64,000 nt of DNA from Kiritimatiellales bacterium (GCA_021734345.1 JAIPJC010000002.1:1-64000); one strand, 5' to 3'; positions 17,564 through 28,599 are shown, counted from the stretch's first letter. Program-made: numbers and translations. Notes: generated by a model from the letters alone, not told the origin.

Positions 17564-20500
17564 CTAGCCTTCCCGCAGGTCGCCGGGGTTCAGGCCCACC
17601 CGGATTTCCTTCACGTTTCCATCGCGGGAAAATACGGAGGAGCTCCACGCTTCGGTCAAGGATGTGTCCGCGAAAGAGAGCGTTGTTCCGTCGCGAGTCA
17701 CAAGATCCAGCGTATTTTGCGCGCCCGTCAGCATATAGACCACCGGAGTTTGGCAGAAGGTGAAGGCCAGCTCGCCCGGCTGGAGCTGGAGGCATTGCTT
17801 CTTGCCGTGCACGTCGTAGAAACAGAACGAAGCGGGTTCGGAAAGGAATTCGCTCCGGCGGAGCAGGCGGGGTACAAACCGCAACGTTCCGTTTTGGATC
17901 GCAACGCCCAGCTCGCCAAAGCGCGTCAGGATTTCCTCCTTGACCTGGCCGGTCATGCCGGGCTGCCTGGCACCGCCGCGGGCGGGGGTGTGCGAATAGG
18001 GATCGGTCGGGAACGCGCCGTATTCCTGCGGGGTCTTGTTGAAGCCGAGTCCCTGCCGGATGCGGTAGTAGCAGTCGGCCAGCTTGTCGAACTCCGCAGT
18101 CGCAGCGTTATGAAGGCAGGTCTCCTGCGCGGCCAGCAACAACTTGGACACCATGTGCCAGTAGGTGCATCCAAGGCCTTCGTAGCCAAACATGGTTCCG
18201 CTACGTCCGGTAAACTCGGCGTGTTTGAACACCTGCTCGTAAAGATCGATGATGCCGTCGCGTTCCGCGTTGACCAGCGAGCCGAACCGCGGATCTTTTT
18301 TCAACAGCTGCAACGCTTTGTCCACCCGGTCGGCGGTCGCGAGTTCCGGCTGGAAACGCACGGTGCCGGACCGGTCGCTGACAACCAATTGCTGGTCGCG
18401 TTGCTCAACCAACGCGGTGAGCAACGGGGATTGCCCGACCCGATCTGCGGGGATGATGCCTTTGTCGAGGAAGCTAGGCAACGTGCGGTTGGGATAGAGG
18501 ATGTAGGTGTCGAGGTCGGGGCGGTACAGGGCGCTCTTCTGCAAAGCAAGCAGCAACGTTTCGGATTCCTTGGCGGACAAGAGGCCGGTGCCGAGCACGG
18601 CCACTTGTCCTTCCAGCATCTTGTATAGGTTGCGGACTTCGAAGCGGGTGTGCTGCGGATCGTACTGCAATACATTGTAGCTGTGGTACAGGCCGTCGTT
18701 GCGCCGGGCGATCCGGATGGAGGCGTCTAGCCATGCGATGCCGTGTGCGCAAAAAACCTCAACCTCCTGTAGTCGCAGCGGTGCCTTTTCAAAGGCGGAT
18801 GCTGCGTATACTTGTGCGCGGAACCGGCTTCCGGCTTCCGCCAGTTGAAGCGAGATCTCCGCCCGCTTGCCCGGATCCTTTCCTGCCGCGTCCATATCGC
18901 CATTCGAAGCGACCAGAATGTGCTGAATGAATTGAAACAGCTCGGCCACCGGCGCGCTTATCGCGCTGTCTTGTTCGCCGCAGTTTTTCAACAGCGGTTG
19001 AAGGAAGGCGAGATGGCGGCGCAATTGGCAGACGGTAACCATCGAGAGGCCGTATCCAACCAGTGCGTTGTTGGCATCGTTCCACTCCGGACGTTGCGTA
19101 TTCAACCAAATGCCGCCGCCGGGAACAAAGTTGGTTAGCTTGACGAGTACAGGAACCAGCAGTTTTTCCAGGAACGAAATCCGGTACGGCTCGCCGCTGG
19201 CATCATGCCGCAACGTGGCGTCGCTTCCGTTGGCATTCCATTGCGCGCGAAGCCGGTCGCTCTTTTCCTTGTCGAAGGTGATGGTGTCCCGCGGGTTTTC
19301 CAGGATTTGTTCGAGCGGGGCGATTTGGTAGGGGACGTCCGCATAGACGAAGCGCTCGGCTCCAAGCCAGCCGCACAGCGACCCCGGGAAAAAGGCTTCC
19401 TGCCACTCCAGCAACTTGGTCAGGTAGACGATCTGGTGGTCGCCCCAGTAGCCAATGCCCGCCCACGGATCGTTGGGGTCGGGCTCTTCCCAATCGAGCC
19501 CCTTGTCGGTGATGCGGTAGGGGTTGTAGCCATCCATGGTGGAGGCGTTCACAAACTTGGCGATCATGTGTTCGAGGAAGCGGGGATAGCTCAAGGCCAA
19601 GGCTTCCCAGTTTTGGAAAATGTCCCGCCAGTTTCCCTGGTAGGCGAAGCGCGGGCTCCCATCCGGCTGGCGGACCATGATGCGGAACTTGTTCCATGGG
19701 CGGCTGGGATCGCCGTGGCGGCGACTGAAGGTCAGCGGCAGGAATTCTTTCAGCAGGCGCTCCATCACCGGATCGTCGACGGCCTCCACCTGCGCTTGCA
19801 GTTCGGCGTACGGCAACCATCCATCAAGCCGTTCGAGCAAGCCGGCGTGGCGGGTGGCGGCAGCCTGGTTGGAGTGGCGGACAAAGTCGGCAAAATCGGC
19901 GGCGGGAAAATCGTAGTTTTGCAACGGAGTCCCACCCCGCATCATGTTGTAGGTGACGTTGGCGCAGTGGTGCGCATCGAGTATGCTGTCGCTGGTCTTC
20001 TGCCACGCATCGCAGTTGGAGAGCAGGTGCAGGATATAGTCGTTGCCGGCATCCATGTCTTGCGTCAATTGCTCGACGACCGCTTCCGGATCGGCGGAAA
20101 GCTCCTGATGGAGGTTCGCGATTTCCGATCCGCCGCGCGGCCCGTCGATGACCATCGTCCACGACAGGTTTTCGCCGGGTTCCAGCGTGATGTCGGTGTG
20201 TAGGAAATAGCCGCCGCGTTCGCCGCGCTGCTCCAGTTGGGTTTCCAGACAAATACCTTCACGAAAATGTTTTGGTGCCGCATCGGAAAGCAGGATCTGC
20301 GCGCCGGGCAGTCCGGTTGACCAGACGGTGTTAGCCTTTAGGCTTTCGAGCGGAATGGGTTGGTCGATGATGCCGGCGCTGAGCGCATAGATGCCGATGC
20401 GCGAGGTTTCGAGCAGTTCGTTTTTCCGGTATGCCTGCGACAGGCAGCTGAACTGTGCCTGCATGACGGTTCCAACGCCGGGCGGCATTAGATCCCGCAA

Positions 20501-21010
20501 TCCGTCCAAGAGTGAAAAGGAAATCTTTTGGGATCCTTTGTTTTGAATGGATGCCTGCCGCACAAGGCCGAAGCGGTTTGAGATCCGCCAGCTGTAGGAG
20601 AAGGAAAGACCGAGGTCTTTCCGATCTTCGCCGAACCGCAGGATGTTTCCGGGGACGCTCTTGTCGAGGTGGCGGCTGTCCGCTGGATCCAGTTGCGCGT
20701 GCGGGCTGAAGGGCTCCCATATTTCGTCGGTCTCCAGCCGGATGAGCGTGACGGGGCCGGTGATGCCGTAGCTGTCGTGGATCTTGTCGACGGTGTAGTA
20801 GGGGAAGAAGGCTTCCTCCGGGCTGCCGCGTCCGGCGCTGAGCGCGCCGGTGCTGGAAATAAACGCCCAGACATCGGAATCACTCGTCAGCGAAACAAAA
20901 AAAGGATCCATCTCCTCCAAATGGAGAATGCTCAGGTAGTCATTGCCATTGGTGGTCTTGATCAGGTTCTGCTGCTTCTTTTTGCAGCTTGGATTTACCG
21001 GTCGGTCCAT
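17564..21010 (-). CDS. Large (1148 aa) putative carbohydrate-active protein, family not assigned
   Basis: Single long ORF with Trp/aromatic-rich motifs (YQGNWRDIFQNWEALALSYP, GIGYWGDHQIVYLTKLLEW, RPEWNDANNALVGYGLSMVT) in a transporter/sulfatase gene block. Confidence 0.65.
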   Translation of the reverse strand: MDRPVNPSCKKKQQNLIKTTNGNDYLSILHLEEMDPFFVSLTSDSDVWAFISSTGALSAGRGSPEEAFFPYYTVDKIHDSYGITGPVTLIRLETDEIWEPFSPHAQLDPADSRHLDKSVPGNILRFGEDRKDLGLSFSYSWRISNRFGLVRQASIQNKGSQKISFSLLDGLRDLMPPGVGTVMQAQFSCLSQAYRKNELLETSRIGIYALSAGIIDQPIPLESLKANTVWSTGLPGAQILLSDAAPKHFREGICLETQLEQRGERGGYFLHTDITLEPGENLSWTMVIDGPRGGSEIANLHQELSADPEAVVEQLTQDMDAGNDYILHLLSNCDAWQKTSDSILDAHHCANVTYNMMRGGTPLQNYDFPAADFADFVRHSNQAAATRHAGLLERLDGWLPYAELQAQVEAVDDPVMERLLKEFLPLTFSRRHGDPSRPWNKFRIMVRQPDGSPRFAYQGNWRDIFQNWEALALSYPRFLEHMIAKFVNASTMDGYNPYRITDKGLDWEEPDPNDPWAGIGYWGDHQIVYLTKLLEWQEAFFPGSLCGWLGAERFVYADVPYQIAPLEQILENPRDTITFDKEKSDRLRAQWNANGSDATLRHDASGEPYRISFLEKLLVPVLVKLTNFVPGGGIWLNTQRPEWNDANNALVGYGLSMVTVCQLRRHLAFLQPLLKNCGEQDSAISAPVAELFQFIQHILVASNGDMDAAGKDPGKRAEISLQLAEAGSRFRAQVYAASAFEKAPLRLQEVEVFCAHGIAWLDASIRIARRNDGLYHSYNVLQYDPQHTRFEVRNLYKMLEGQVAVLGTGLLSAKESETLLLALQKSALYRPDLDTYILYPNRTLPSFLDKGIIPADRVGQSPLLTALVEQRDQQLVVSDRSGTVRFQPELATADRVDKALQLLKKDPRFGSLVNAERDGIIDLYEQVFKHAEFTGRSGTMFGYEGLGCTYWHMVSKLLLAAQETCLHNAATAEFDKLADCYYRIRQGLGFNKTPQEYGAFPTDPYSHTPARGGARQPGMTGQVKEEILTRFGELGVAIQNGTLRFVPRLLRRSEFLSEPASFCFYDVHGKKQCLQLQPGELAFTFCQTPVVYMLTGAQNTLDLVTRDGTTLSFADTSLTEAWSSSVFSRDGNVKEIRVGLNPGDLREG

Positions 21011-21045
21011 AACGAATTTACATCCTTTTTAACAGTTGAGAGAGG

Positions 21046-22488
21046 TTAGTCTGCGGGCGGAACGGATCCGCGCCGTTGTTCCAGGGCGAGACGAATGCCG
21101 TGGGCTTTTTCCTCTGTGATTGAAAATGTTGCGATAACCAGAATGGCGAGGAGCGAGGTGGCCGTGGGGATCAGCACGTCGAAAATCCGCATCAGAAAAA
21201 ACGTGGTTCCGGTCTGGTTTCCACTGAGATCGACCTTGAAGCCGGTCGCGTTGAGCAGGACGCCGGAAATGGCGAACGCCATCGCCATGCCGAGTTTGAC
21301 CACCCACCAGAAAATGGAGCCGAACATGCCTTCGCGCCGCTCTCCGGTTTCCAGTTCATCCAAGTCGCAGACGTCCGCGATCATGGAACCCATGAGCGTG
21401 AAGAGCGCACCCATGCCGAAGGAAATGAGCGGGGCGGGGAGCAGCATGAGGAACGGGTGGCTGGGGTTGTAGCAGGGCCATTTCAGCAGGGAGCCGACCA
21501 TGGTGATGGCGGCGGAGATGATGAATATTTTCTTCTTCCCCATTTTTTTTGAAAGGAAGGTCACGAGGGGGATGACCAGAAAGACGGTGATGGAGGAGAG
21601 CGTTCCAAAGAGGCCCATGTATTTTGCGCCGAGATCCTGGTTGCCGCCGCAGACATAGAATATGCCGATGTACGAACCGAAGCTACCGACCAGCATGATT
21701 CCGTTGAATAGGAAAAACGTGGCGGCGCACAACTTAAGGAAGGGGCGGCATTTGATTGTGATGATGAACGCTGTGATGAATTCGCCCATGACGCGACCCA
21801 GGCTTTTTTTCTCGCGCTTGGCGACCACAAGATCCTTGTAGCGTTCCTTGCAGAAGATGGCGGGGATAACGCCGAGGATCGCGACGAGTACGCCGAGTAT
21901 AATCGCCAACGCGCGAACCCCCTGGATGCTGTCCGTGAACCAGCGGTCGTTCTCCATGATGGCATACAGCCACGGGACGACAAAGAAACCGATCTGCCCC
22001 ATGAAATTGCTGACGCCCTGCAGGCGTGTGCGCTCGTGATAGTCCGGCGTCATTTCGTAGCCGAAGGCAACCCACGGCGTGGCGAAGACAGTGTAGGCCA
22101 GGTAGAACAGGAGCGAGCCAACGAGGAACGCCCATGCATAGAACGAATCCGAATGCCCCCGCGGCAGCTGCCACATCATGGCGAATATGATCCCGACCAG
22201 GATGGCTCCCCAGAATATATACGGTCGGCGGCGCCCGAAGCGGGATGTCGTGTTGTCGGAAATATAGCCCATCAACGGATCGGTGAGCGCATCCGTCAGG
22301 CGCGGGATGGCGAGCAGGAGTCCGATCAGGGCGGGGTTGAGGCCGTAGCCAATGTTGAGCACGATCGACATGTAGCCAAGCGCGGCCCCGAGGATGTTGT
22401 TGGCGACCGCGCCGCTACCGTAGGCAATCTTTTGCCCAAAACGGATACGGTCGGCCGGAGCCGTTTCGTAATGGGCAGGTTTGCTCAA
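21046..22488 (-). CDS. MFS sugar transporter, GPH (glycoside-pentoside-hexuronide) family
   Basis: FGQKIAYGSGAVANNILGAALGY, RLTDALTDPLMGYISDNTTSRFGRRRPYIFWG; start proposed at TTG 22488 overlapping the sulfatase stop; ORF extends to 22581. Confidence 0.85.
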   Translation of the reverse strand: MSKPAHYETAPADRIRFGQKIAYGSGAVANNILGAALGYMSIVLNIGYGLNPALIGLLLAIPRLTDALTDPLMGYISDNTTSRFGRRRPYIFWGAILVGIIFAMMWQLPRGHSDSFYAWAFLVGSLLFYLAYTVFATPWVAFGYEMTPDYHERTRLQGVSNFMGQIGFFVVPWLYAIMENDRWFTDSIQGVRALAIILGVLVAILGVIPAIFCKERYKDLVVAKREKKSLGRVMGEFITAFIITIKCRPFLKLCAATFFLFNGIMLVGSFGSYIGIFYVCGGNQDLGAKYMGLFGTLSSITVFLVIPLVTFLSKKMGKKKIFIISAAITMVGSLLKWPCYNPSHPFLMLLPAPLISFGMGALFTLMGSMIADVCDLDELETGERREGMFGSIFWWVVKLGMAMAFAISGVLLNATGFKVDLSGNQTGTTFFLMRIFDVLIPTATSLLAILVIATFSITEEKAHGIRLALEQRRGSVPPAD

Positions 22489-24206
22489 CGGGATTCTCCG
22501 CGCTGTTTTGCAAGCGTCATTTGATGGCGGTGGTAGTTGAGTACGCCCTTGAAGGCGGGGTTGGTCGCCAGGTTTTTCCATTCAAGGGGATCGTTCTGGT
22601 GGTCGTATAGTTCTTCCTGCCCGCCTTTGGTCCGGATGTAGCGGTATTTTTTCGAGCGAACCGAATAGTGGAAATCTTCCGGATTCATCTTCTCGATAAA
22701 CGGGGATTGGCCGGGATGGGGCTTGCCTGAGATTTCGCTTAGTGCGACGGCTGGGCCGGCCCATTCCGTGAAATCCGGATTTTCCAGCAAGGGGCGCAGG
22801 CTGGTTCCCGCCAGAGAAAACTCCGCATCGTTGGCGTAGGGATCTTCGTGGATGGCGGCATAATCGAGGAAGGTCGGGTAGAGGTCGATCAGCGAAACGG
22901 GCTGGTCGCAGGATTTACCTTTAGGGATTCCGGGGCCAGCCGCGATGAGCGGAATGTTGGCGGACTCTTCCCACAGCGTGTTCTTGTGCATGTATTCCTT
23001 CTGGCCCATGTGGTAGCCGTTGTCGCTGGTTACAACGACGAGCGTATTGCTGGCGTACGGGCTGTTTTCCAAGGCGGTCAATACTTTGCCAATCTGGTCG
23101 TCGACAAAGGCGACGTTGGCCAGATACGCCTGGATCCAATCCTTCCAGCGGTTCCTTCCGTCGCCGTTACAATTATCGCGATTGGTCACGTGGTCGAACT
23201 TGATGTAGCCCCACGCACGGTTCGGCGCGTCCCGCAGGAGTTCCGGGACGACATCGGCGAGATCGTTTTCAATGACGGGCGGCAGCTCAATGGATTCCAG
23301 CGGGAATAGGTCGAAGTATTTCTTCGGCGCATACATGGGGGTATGCGGACGATTCATGCCCACTGAAATAATGAAAGGTTCCTTGACGGTTCCGCCCAGC
23401 AGATCCTTTGTCCATTCGGCGTTCTGCTCGTCCGGCATCGGATCGCGATCCTCGTCGTTGACATACCGGAAGGGGACGTGCAGCTTCCCGTCCAGATCGA
23501 TGAACCATCCCTTTGCGCCAGCCACGCCGTTGCTTGGGTCGGCGTGGATTTCGGGAATGTCGGAGAGGGGTGCATAGGCCGAATCGTGGGTGAATGTTGC
23601 CGGAAGATTCGGGTGGACGGATGCCCAGCCCCAATCCGACCGGGCTTCCTTGCTTCCATCCCACGGCCAAGGACCCCAGTTGGTGAGGTGTCCGTAGTGG
23701 TTGCTGCCATCCGCCCAGGTAAAGGCATCCTTTTTTTCCGAGTGGTTGTGGAAGATTTTTCCGGTGCCGTAGACTTTGTAGCCGTGTTCCTTCATGAAAT
23801 CCATGTAGGTTACGGCCCGGGCCGAATTCGGCAGTTTGTCCCAGCCGATAAAGACATATTCATTGACGCCGAGGGTATGCGGGTACAGCCCGGTGGTCAG
23901 GCTGTAGCGCGACGGCGCGCATAGGGGAGCGTTGGCTTGCGCATTGATGAACGAGACGCCGTGGCTGGCGAGCTTGTCAAGGTTGGGGGTTTTGGCTTGC
24001 GGCAGGGCGTTGGCTCCGGTGACCAGATTGTTCAGATCGTCGCAGATAATAAAAAGAATGTTCATTTTCTGGGCGGGTTGTGTGGATTCCGCTGCGGGCG
24101 CGGTTGGACTTAAGCCGCACGACAGTAGCAAGGGGATGAGTATGCAAAATAGCCTTGGCTGTTTTTTTGCGAGCTGTGTTTTAAAGCGTTGCGTGCCTGG
24201 TTTCAT
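22485..24206 (-). CDS. Sulfatase (iduronate-2-sulfatase-like, Cys type)
   Basis: NILFIICDDLNN, LCAPSRYSLTTGLYPHTLG, TSDNGYHMGQKEYMHKNTLWEES. Confidence 0.92.
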   Translation of the reverse strand: MKPGTQRFKTQLAKKQPRLFCILIPLLLSCGLSPTAPAAESTQPAQKMNILFIICDDLNNLVTGANALPQAKTPNLDKLASHGVSFINAQANAPLCAPSRYSLTTGLYPHTLGVNEYVFIGWDKLPNSARAVTYMDFMKEHGYKVYGTGKIFHNHSEKKDAFTWADGSNHYGHLTNWGPWPWDGSKEARSDWGWASVHPNLPATFTHDSAYAPLSDIPEIHADPSNGVAGAKGWFIDLDGKLHVPFRYVNDEDRDPMPDEQNAEWTKDLLGGTVKEPFIISVGMNRPHTPMYAPKKYFDLFPLESIELPPVIENDLADVVPELLRDAPNRAWGYIKFDHVTNRDNCNGDGRNRWKDWIQAYLANVAFVDDQIGKVLTALENSPYASNTLVVVTSDNGYHMGQKEYMHKNTLWEESANIPLIAAGPGIPKGKSCDQPVSLIDLYPTFLDYAAIHEDPYANDAEFSLAGTSLRPLLENPDFTEWAGPAVALSEISGKPHPGQSPFIEKMNPEDFHYSVRSKKYRYIRTKGGQEELYDHQNDPLEWKNLATNPAFKGVLNYHRHQMTLAKQRGESR

Positions 24207-24419
24207 CAGATGGTCCTCCTGCTCGTATAATTTAGATAACCCGGAATAGTAAGGAATATACTAGGATTATGCCCGGGCATGTCAAGTGTCGATTCCAGTC
24301 AACGGAGGATTCATCTCAAACACGGCATGGAGGATTCCCGGCGACGTTGAATATAGCGTTGACAGGAAAATAACCCGAGATATTAATGCAGTGGTGAGGC
24401 ATCGGCACAGGGGAAAAAT

Positions 24420-25283
24420 ATGCAAAACAGGATTGTGAAAGTTTTAATGTGGTTTGCCATATCGGGGTGCTGTTGTTTCGCCATCGATTCCGTTGCCGCC
24501 AAGACTCAAAAGAGCATTGCCAAAATTCTGGGTGAATATCCCGGGCTCGGCGAAAAACTTGGCGCCTCGTGGTATTACAATTGGAGAGGATCCCCCGGCG
24601 AAGCCGCCCCGTTGGGCATGGAATTCGTTCCGATGGTTTGGGGAGGAAAAAAGGGAACCGACGGCCTGATGGATGCAGACCACGTGCGTGCCCAGATCAG
24701 GAAGGTTTTGGCGGAAAACCCCGGCTGCAAGAACCTCCTTTCGTTCAACGAGCCCAACGCGGCCAAGCAATCCAACCTGTCGGTGCGGCAGGTATTGGAG
24801 GTGTGGCCGGTGTTTGAGCAGGAATTGAAAGGGAGAAGCATTCGGCTGGGCAGTCCCGGTGTCGCCGGGATCGATTCCGACTGGCTCCATGAATTCATGG
24901 AAGAAGCCATTAAGCGCGGCTACAAGGTTGATTTCCTGTGCGTACATCGGCGAGTGGACTTCAGGAACAATCCGGTGGATACGGTACTGGATGAATGCCG
25001 CGCCCTTTATGGAAAATATAAAAAACCGATCTGGATTACCGAACTGGAACTGGTTGGCAAGGGGGTGACGGAGCGGGACGTTATTCGTTTCTATCAGCAG
25101 CTGGCCGATCAGTTGGAACACGATTCTTCGATCAACGACATGATCGAACGCTACGCCGTCGCCTATGCGCCGCCGGACACCACTATCGACTATAAAATCG
25201 TTGCGCGCCCCTGCAACGCAGATGGGACGCTAACTGGTTTCGGGCGCGCATTTCAGAAACTACATACAAATCGAAATAGGTAG
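24420..25283 (+). CDS. GH128-type glycosyl hydrolase catalytic core (Asl1-like)
   Basis: NLLSFNEPNAAKQSNLSV, LGSPGVAG, VDFLCVHRR, IWITELELVG. Confidence 0.82.
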   Translation: MQNRIVKVLMWFAISGCCCFAIDSVAAKTQKSIAKILGEYPGLGEKLGASWYYNWRGSPGEAAPLGMEFVPMVWGGKKGTDGLMDADHVRAQIRKVLAENPGCKNLLSFNEPNAAKQSNLSVRQVLEVWPVFEQELKGRSIRLGSPGVAGIDSDWLHEFMEEAIKRGYKVDFLCVHRRVDFRNNPVDTVLDECRALYGKYKKPIWITELELVGKGVTERDVIRFYQQLADQLEHDSSINDMIERYAVAYAPPDTTIDYKIVARPCNADGTLTGFGRAFQKLHTNRNR

Positions 25284-25358
25284 AATATATTTGATAACCT
25301 GGGTTAGTATTGATATATGCATCATGTTGTAGGATGAACGACAGCAAAAGAGGGCCAG

Positions 25359-27257
25359 ATGCATATGCATAAAACAGTGATATTATTCGGTGCAGTCTTG
25401 GCCTTGTTCAGCAGCCATGCGTCGGCGGCAGTCCTTGCCGTGGAAGACACGACGGCTTCAGTTGGCAATGGGCTTTATTACGCTGCCAACAACGGACTAA
25501 ATCCCGAAACCGGCACAAAATTCTATGGGTTCAGCACGGCTTTAATCGCTGGATATCGCACAGGAGTGTCGTATGTCCGGTTTTCCGAATTGGGGTTGGG
25601 AGCCACGGTGCAGTCCGGCACCTATCGCTTGGTGATGCGCGTGGCCAGCAACGGGCAGCAGGATTGGCCGGGCGTGCGAGACATGACCGTGCGGGACAGT
25701 GGCTCCGGTTATGGATGCGGCTTTTTCACTACAGTCGGCAGCGGTGGGTCGGGTCTTGCCGCTGACGGAAGAACCACCTTGAACAACATGGTGGACTTCA
25801 ACCATACCCCCGGGGTGGCCTATGTGGCGGACGGCTCTTTTCTTGCCATGCCCGATCCGTTGCCTTTGGGCGACAACGGGATGGCGCAGGATACATGGTA
25901 TAGCGTGACCTCGACGTGGACGATTGCGCAAAGCAGCAGCGTCGTCGGCACGGATCCGTTTTTCGGCATGGGCCTTGAGATTGGCAACGGTTCAGGCGGT
26001 TCCGTCTACATCGATGACAGCACGTTGACATTCACTTCCGCCGATACCCTGTATGCGGCCTGGGCGACCAATTATCCCGGGGCGGGCGCGGCTACCAACC
26101 TGACCGACAATCCGGACGGGGACGCCCTCGACAATCTGGCTGAATATGCACTCGGCGGCGATCCGTCCGATGGCGGCGACCTTGGCCACGTTCCAACCTT
26201 TGGAGCCACGGTATACGGCGGCACCAACGGGTTCGATTTTATCTATGCGAAACACAGCGATGCCGCAACCCGCGGGCTTACCTACTATCTCGAACAATCC
26301 TCGAATCTGGTTTCCAATATCTGGAGCAACGGCAACTACAGTATCGTTGGCTCCAACGCGTTGGATGGCTCCTTTGATTCCGTTACCAACCGCATGGCGA
26401 TCGGCGCGCCCGATGCGCAGTTCACGCGGTTACAGGTGGCGTACACTCCGGGAGTCCCCGATCCCTTTACTGCCAAAACACAAAAGAGCCTCGCTAAAAT
26501 CCTGGGGGAAAATCTGGAGCTGGGTTCGTTGACGGGAGCCAGGTGGTACTACAACTGGGGCAGGGCTCCCGGAACCAATGCTCCGCCCAATCTTGAATTT
26601 GTTCCCATGATCTGGGGTGCGCCTAAAAATCCCAACGGCTCGATCAATGAAAGCCAGCTGAGCCTTAATATCCAGGAGGCATTGACCAATACTCCCGATT
26701 GCCAAAACCTGCTGGCATTCAATGAGCCCGACAATACCGGCCAGGCCAACCTATCGGTAGCACAGGTCTTGAGCGTATGGCCCGTTTTTGAACAGGAGCT
26801 GGCTGGAACAGGCGTCCGTCTTGGCAGTCCGGCCGTGTCGGGCATTGCGTCCACTTGGCTCGATGATTTCATGGCCGGGGCGAGCAATCTCAACTACCGG
26901 GTCGATTTCATTTGTGTGCACCGGCGTGTGGATTTCAGGAACACTCCGGTGGATACGGTGCTGGGTGAATGCCAAGCGCTTTATGCGAAGTACCACAAGC
27001 CCATCTGGATTACCGAACTTGAGCTGACGGGCACGGGATTGACGGAAGCCGATGTGATTAGTGTTTGGCAGGAGTTTGCCGATCGGTTGGAAAACGATCC
27101 GACAGTCGAGGGAATGATCGAGCGCTATGCCTTTGCCTATGCGCCGCCGAATACCACGACCGATTACAAGATCGTCGCGCGACCCTACGATACGGATGGA
27201 ACGCTGACCGATTTCGGGCGCGTTTTCCAACGGTTGCACGAACCGGTTGGACCATGA
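25359..27257 (+). CDS. Multidomain secreted protein: PEP-CTERM-type N-domain + Asp-rich linker module + GH128-type catalytic domain
   Basis: N-domain resembles the 28765 CDS, middle resembles the C-terminus of the 29574 CDS, C-domain resembles the 24420 CDS (FNEPDNTGQANLSV, VDFICVHRRVDFRN, IWITELELTG). Confidence 0.85.
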   Translation: MHMHKTVILFGAVLALFSSHASAAVLAVEDTTASVGNGLYYAANNGLNPETGTKFYGFSTALIAGYRTGVSYVRFSELGLGATVQSGTYRLVMRVASNGQQDWPGVRDMTVRDSGSGYGCGFFTTVGSGGSGLAADGRTTLNNMVDFNHTPGVAYVADGSFLAMPDPLPLGDNGMAQDTWYSVTSTWTIAQSSSVVGTDPFFGMGLEIGNGSGGSVYIDDSTLTFTSADTLYAAWATNYPGAGAATNLTDNPDGDALDNLAEYALGGDPSDGGDLGHVPTFGATVYGGTNGFDFIYAKHSDAATRGLTYYLEQSSNLVSNIWSNGNYSIVGSNALDGSFDSVTNRMAIGAPDAQFTRLQVAYTPGVPDPFTAKTQKSLAKILGENLELGSLTGARWYYNWGRAPGTNAPPNLEFVPMIWGAPKNPNGSINESQLSLNIQEALTNTPDCQNLLAFNEPDNTGQANLSVAQVLSVWPVFEQELAGTGVRLGSPAVSGIASTWLDDFMAGASNLNYRVDFICVHRRVDFRNTPVDTVLGECQALYAKYHKPIWITELELTGTGLTEADVISVWQEFADRLENDPTVEGMIERYAFAYAPPNTTTDYKIVARPYDTDGTLTDFGRVFQRLHEPVGP

Positions 27258-27291
27258 ATCGGGTCATTCTTCCAGAAAGGCGGAACGGGAT

Positions 27292-28599
27292 ATGAAAAAT
27301 CTTATTTTAGCGGCGGCAATCGGATGGGCGGCGGCGTGTGTTGCGGAGACGCCGGTCAAGCCGAATGTGCTCGTCATCTATATCGACGACATGGGCTGGG
27401 CGCAACCCAGCTGCTACGGTGGCAAGCTGGCGCCCACGCCGCATATCGACGCCGTGGCCAGGCAGGGTATCCGCTTCACCAACGGTTATGTTTCCGCGCC
27501 GGTCTGCGGTCCTAGCCGGATTGGTTTGATGACAGGTCGCTACCAGCAGCACACCGGACACGATGCAAACGCCACCCCGAAGCAAATCGGCAACGGGATG
27601 GATCTGCGCGAAGTGACCTTTGCCCAACGGATGAAGGCCGTCGGCTACACAACGGGCATTGTCGGCAAGTGGCACCTCGGCGCGGGCAAGGAGTTTCTAC
27701 CGGCTTCGCGTGGTTTCGACTTTTCATACGGAACGGTCGGCAACCCCGCCGACTACCAGGACGGCACCCGGTTCTATCGCGGATTGGAACTCGTCAACGA
27801 CCCGCCCGGTTTTCCGGTAACGGCACCGGTCTACCGCGACGAAGCCATTCGTTTCATCGAGACGAACCAGAAAAATCCGTGGTTCCTCTACTTGGCGTTG
27901 AACTCCGTGCACGGTCCGGTCGTGGCGAGCGAGGCCATGCTGAAGCGGTTCGACCAGCTTCCAAAAAACGAGCAGGCCTACGCCGCAATGATCACGGAAG
28001 CCGATGACGTCATTGGCGACGTGTTGGCGGAAATCACAAAACTCAATCTGGATGAAAACACGCTTATCTTTCTTCTCAGCGATAACGGCGGCGCATCCCC
28101 GCTGGCCGAAATGGGCGGACTCAGCGGGAAAAAATGGCTGGTCTGGGAAGGGGGCATCCGCGTTTCGTGGATGGCGGCGTGGAAGGGGCATATCCCGGCC
28201 GGCCGCGTTTCGGACGAGCCGGTCATCCAACTCGACATTCTTCCCACCGCGTTGGCCGCAGCCGGAGTGGAATCGCAACCGGAATGGAAACTCGATGGCG
28301 TGGACATCCTGCCGCTACTCGAAGGCCGGGTGGAAAAACTCGAACCGCGCACGCTCTATTGGCGCTTCGGGGTGCAATACGCCGTGCGCCAGGGCGACTG
28401 GAAAATCGTCAAGGCGGGGGTCAATCTGCCGCCGATGCTGATCAATCTGGCAAAAAATCCCGAGGAAGATTCCGATCTCACGGCGCAGTATCCCGAAAAA
28501 AAATCGGAACTGCAGAGCAAGTGGGATCAATGGAACGCCACCATGCCGCCGCCGCGCTGGACCGACTATCGCTGGAACAATAAAGAATCCGCGAAATAG
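27292..28599 (+). CDS. Sulfatase (Cys type)
   Basis: NVLVIYIDDMGWAQPSCYGG, VCGPSRIGLMTGRYQQHTG, GIVGKWHLG, LLSDNGG. Confidence 0.93.
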   Translation: MKNLILAAAIGWAAACVAETPVKPNVLVIYIDDMGWAQPSCYGGKLAPTPHIDAVARQGIRFTNGYVSAPVCGPSRIGLMTGRYQQHTGHDANATPKQIGNGMDLREVTFAQRMKAVGYTTGIVGKWHLGAGKEFLPASRGFDFSYGTVGNPADYQDGTRFYRGLELVNDPPGFPVTAPVYRDEAIRFIETNQKNPWFLYLALNSVHGPVVASEAMLKRFDQLPKNEQAYAAMITEADDVIGDVLAEITKLNLDENTLIFLLSDNGGASPLAEMGGLSGKKWLVWEGGIRVSWMAAWKGHIPAGRVSDEPVIQLDILPTALAAAGVESQPEWKLDGVDILPLLEGRVEKLEPRTLYWRFGVQYAVRQGDWKIVKAGVNLPPMLINLAKNPEEDSDLTAQYPEKKSELQSKWDQWNATMPPPRWTDYRWNNKESAK

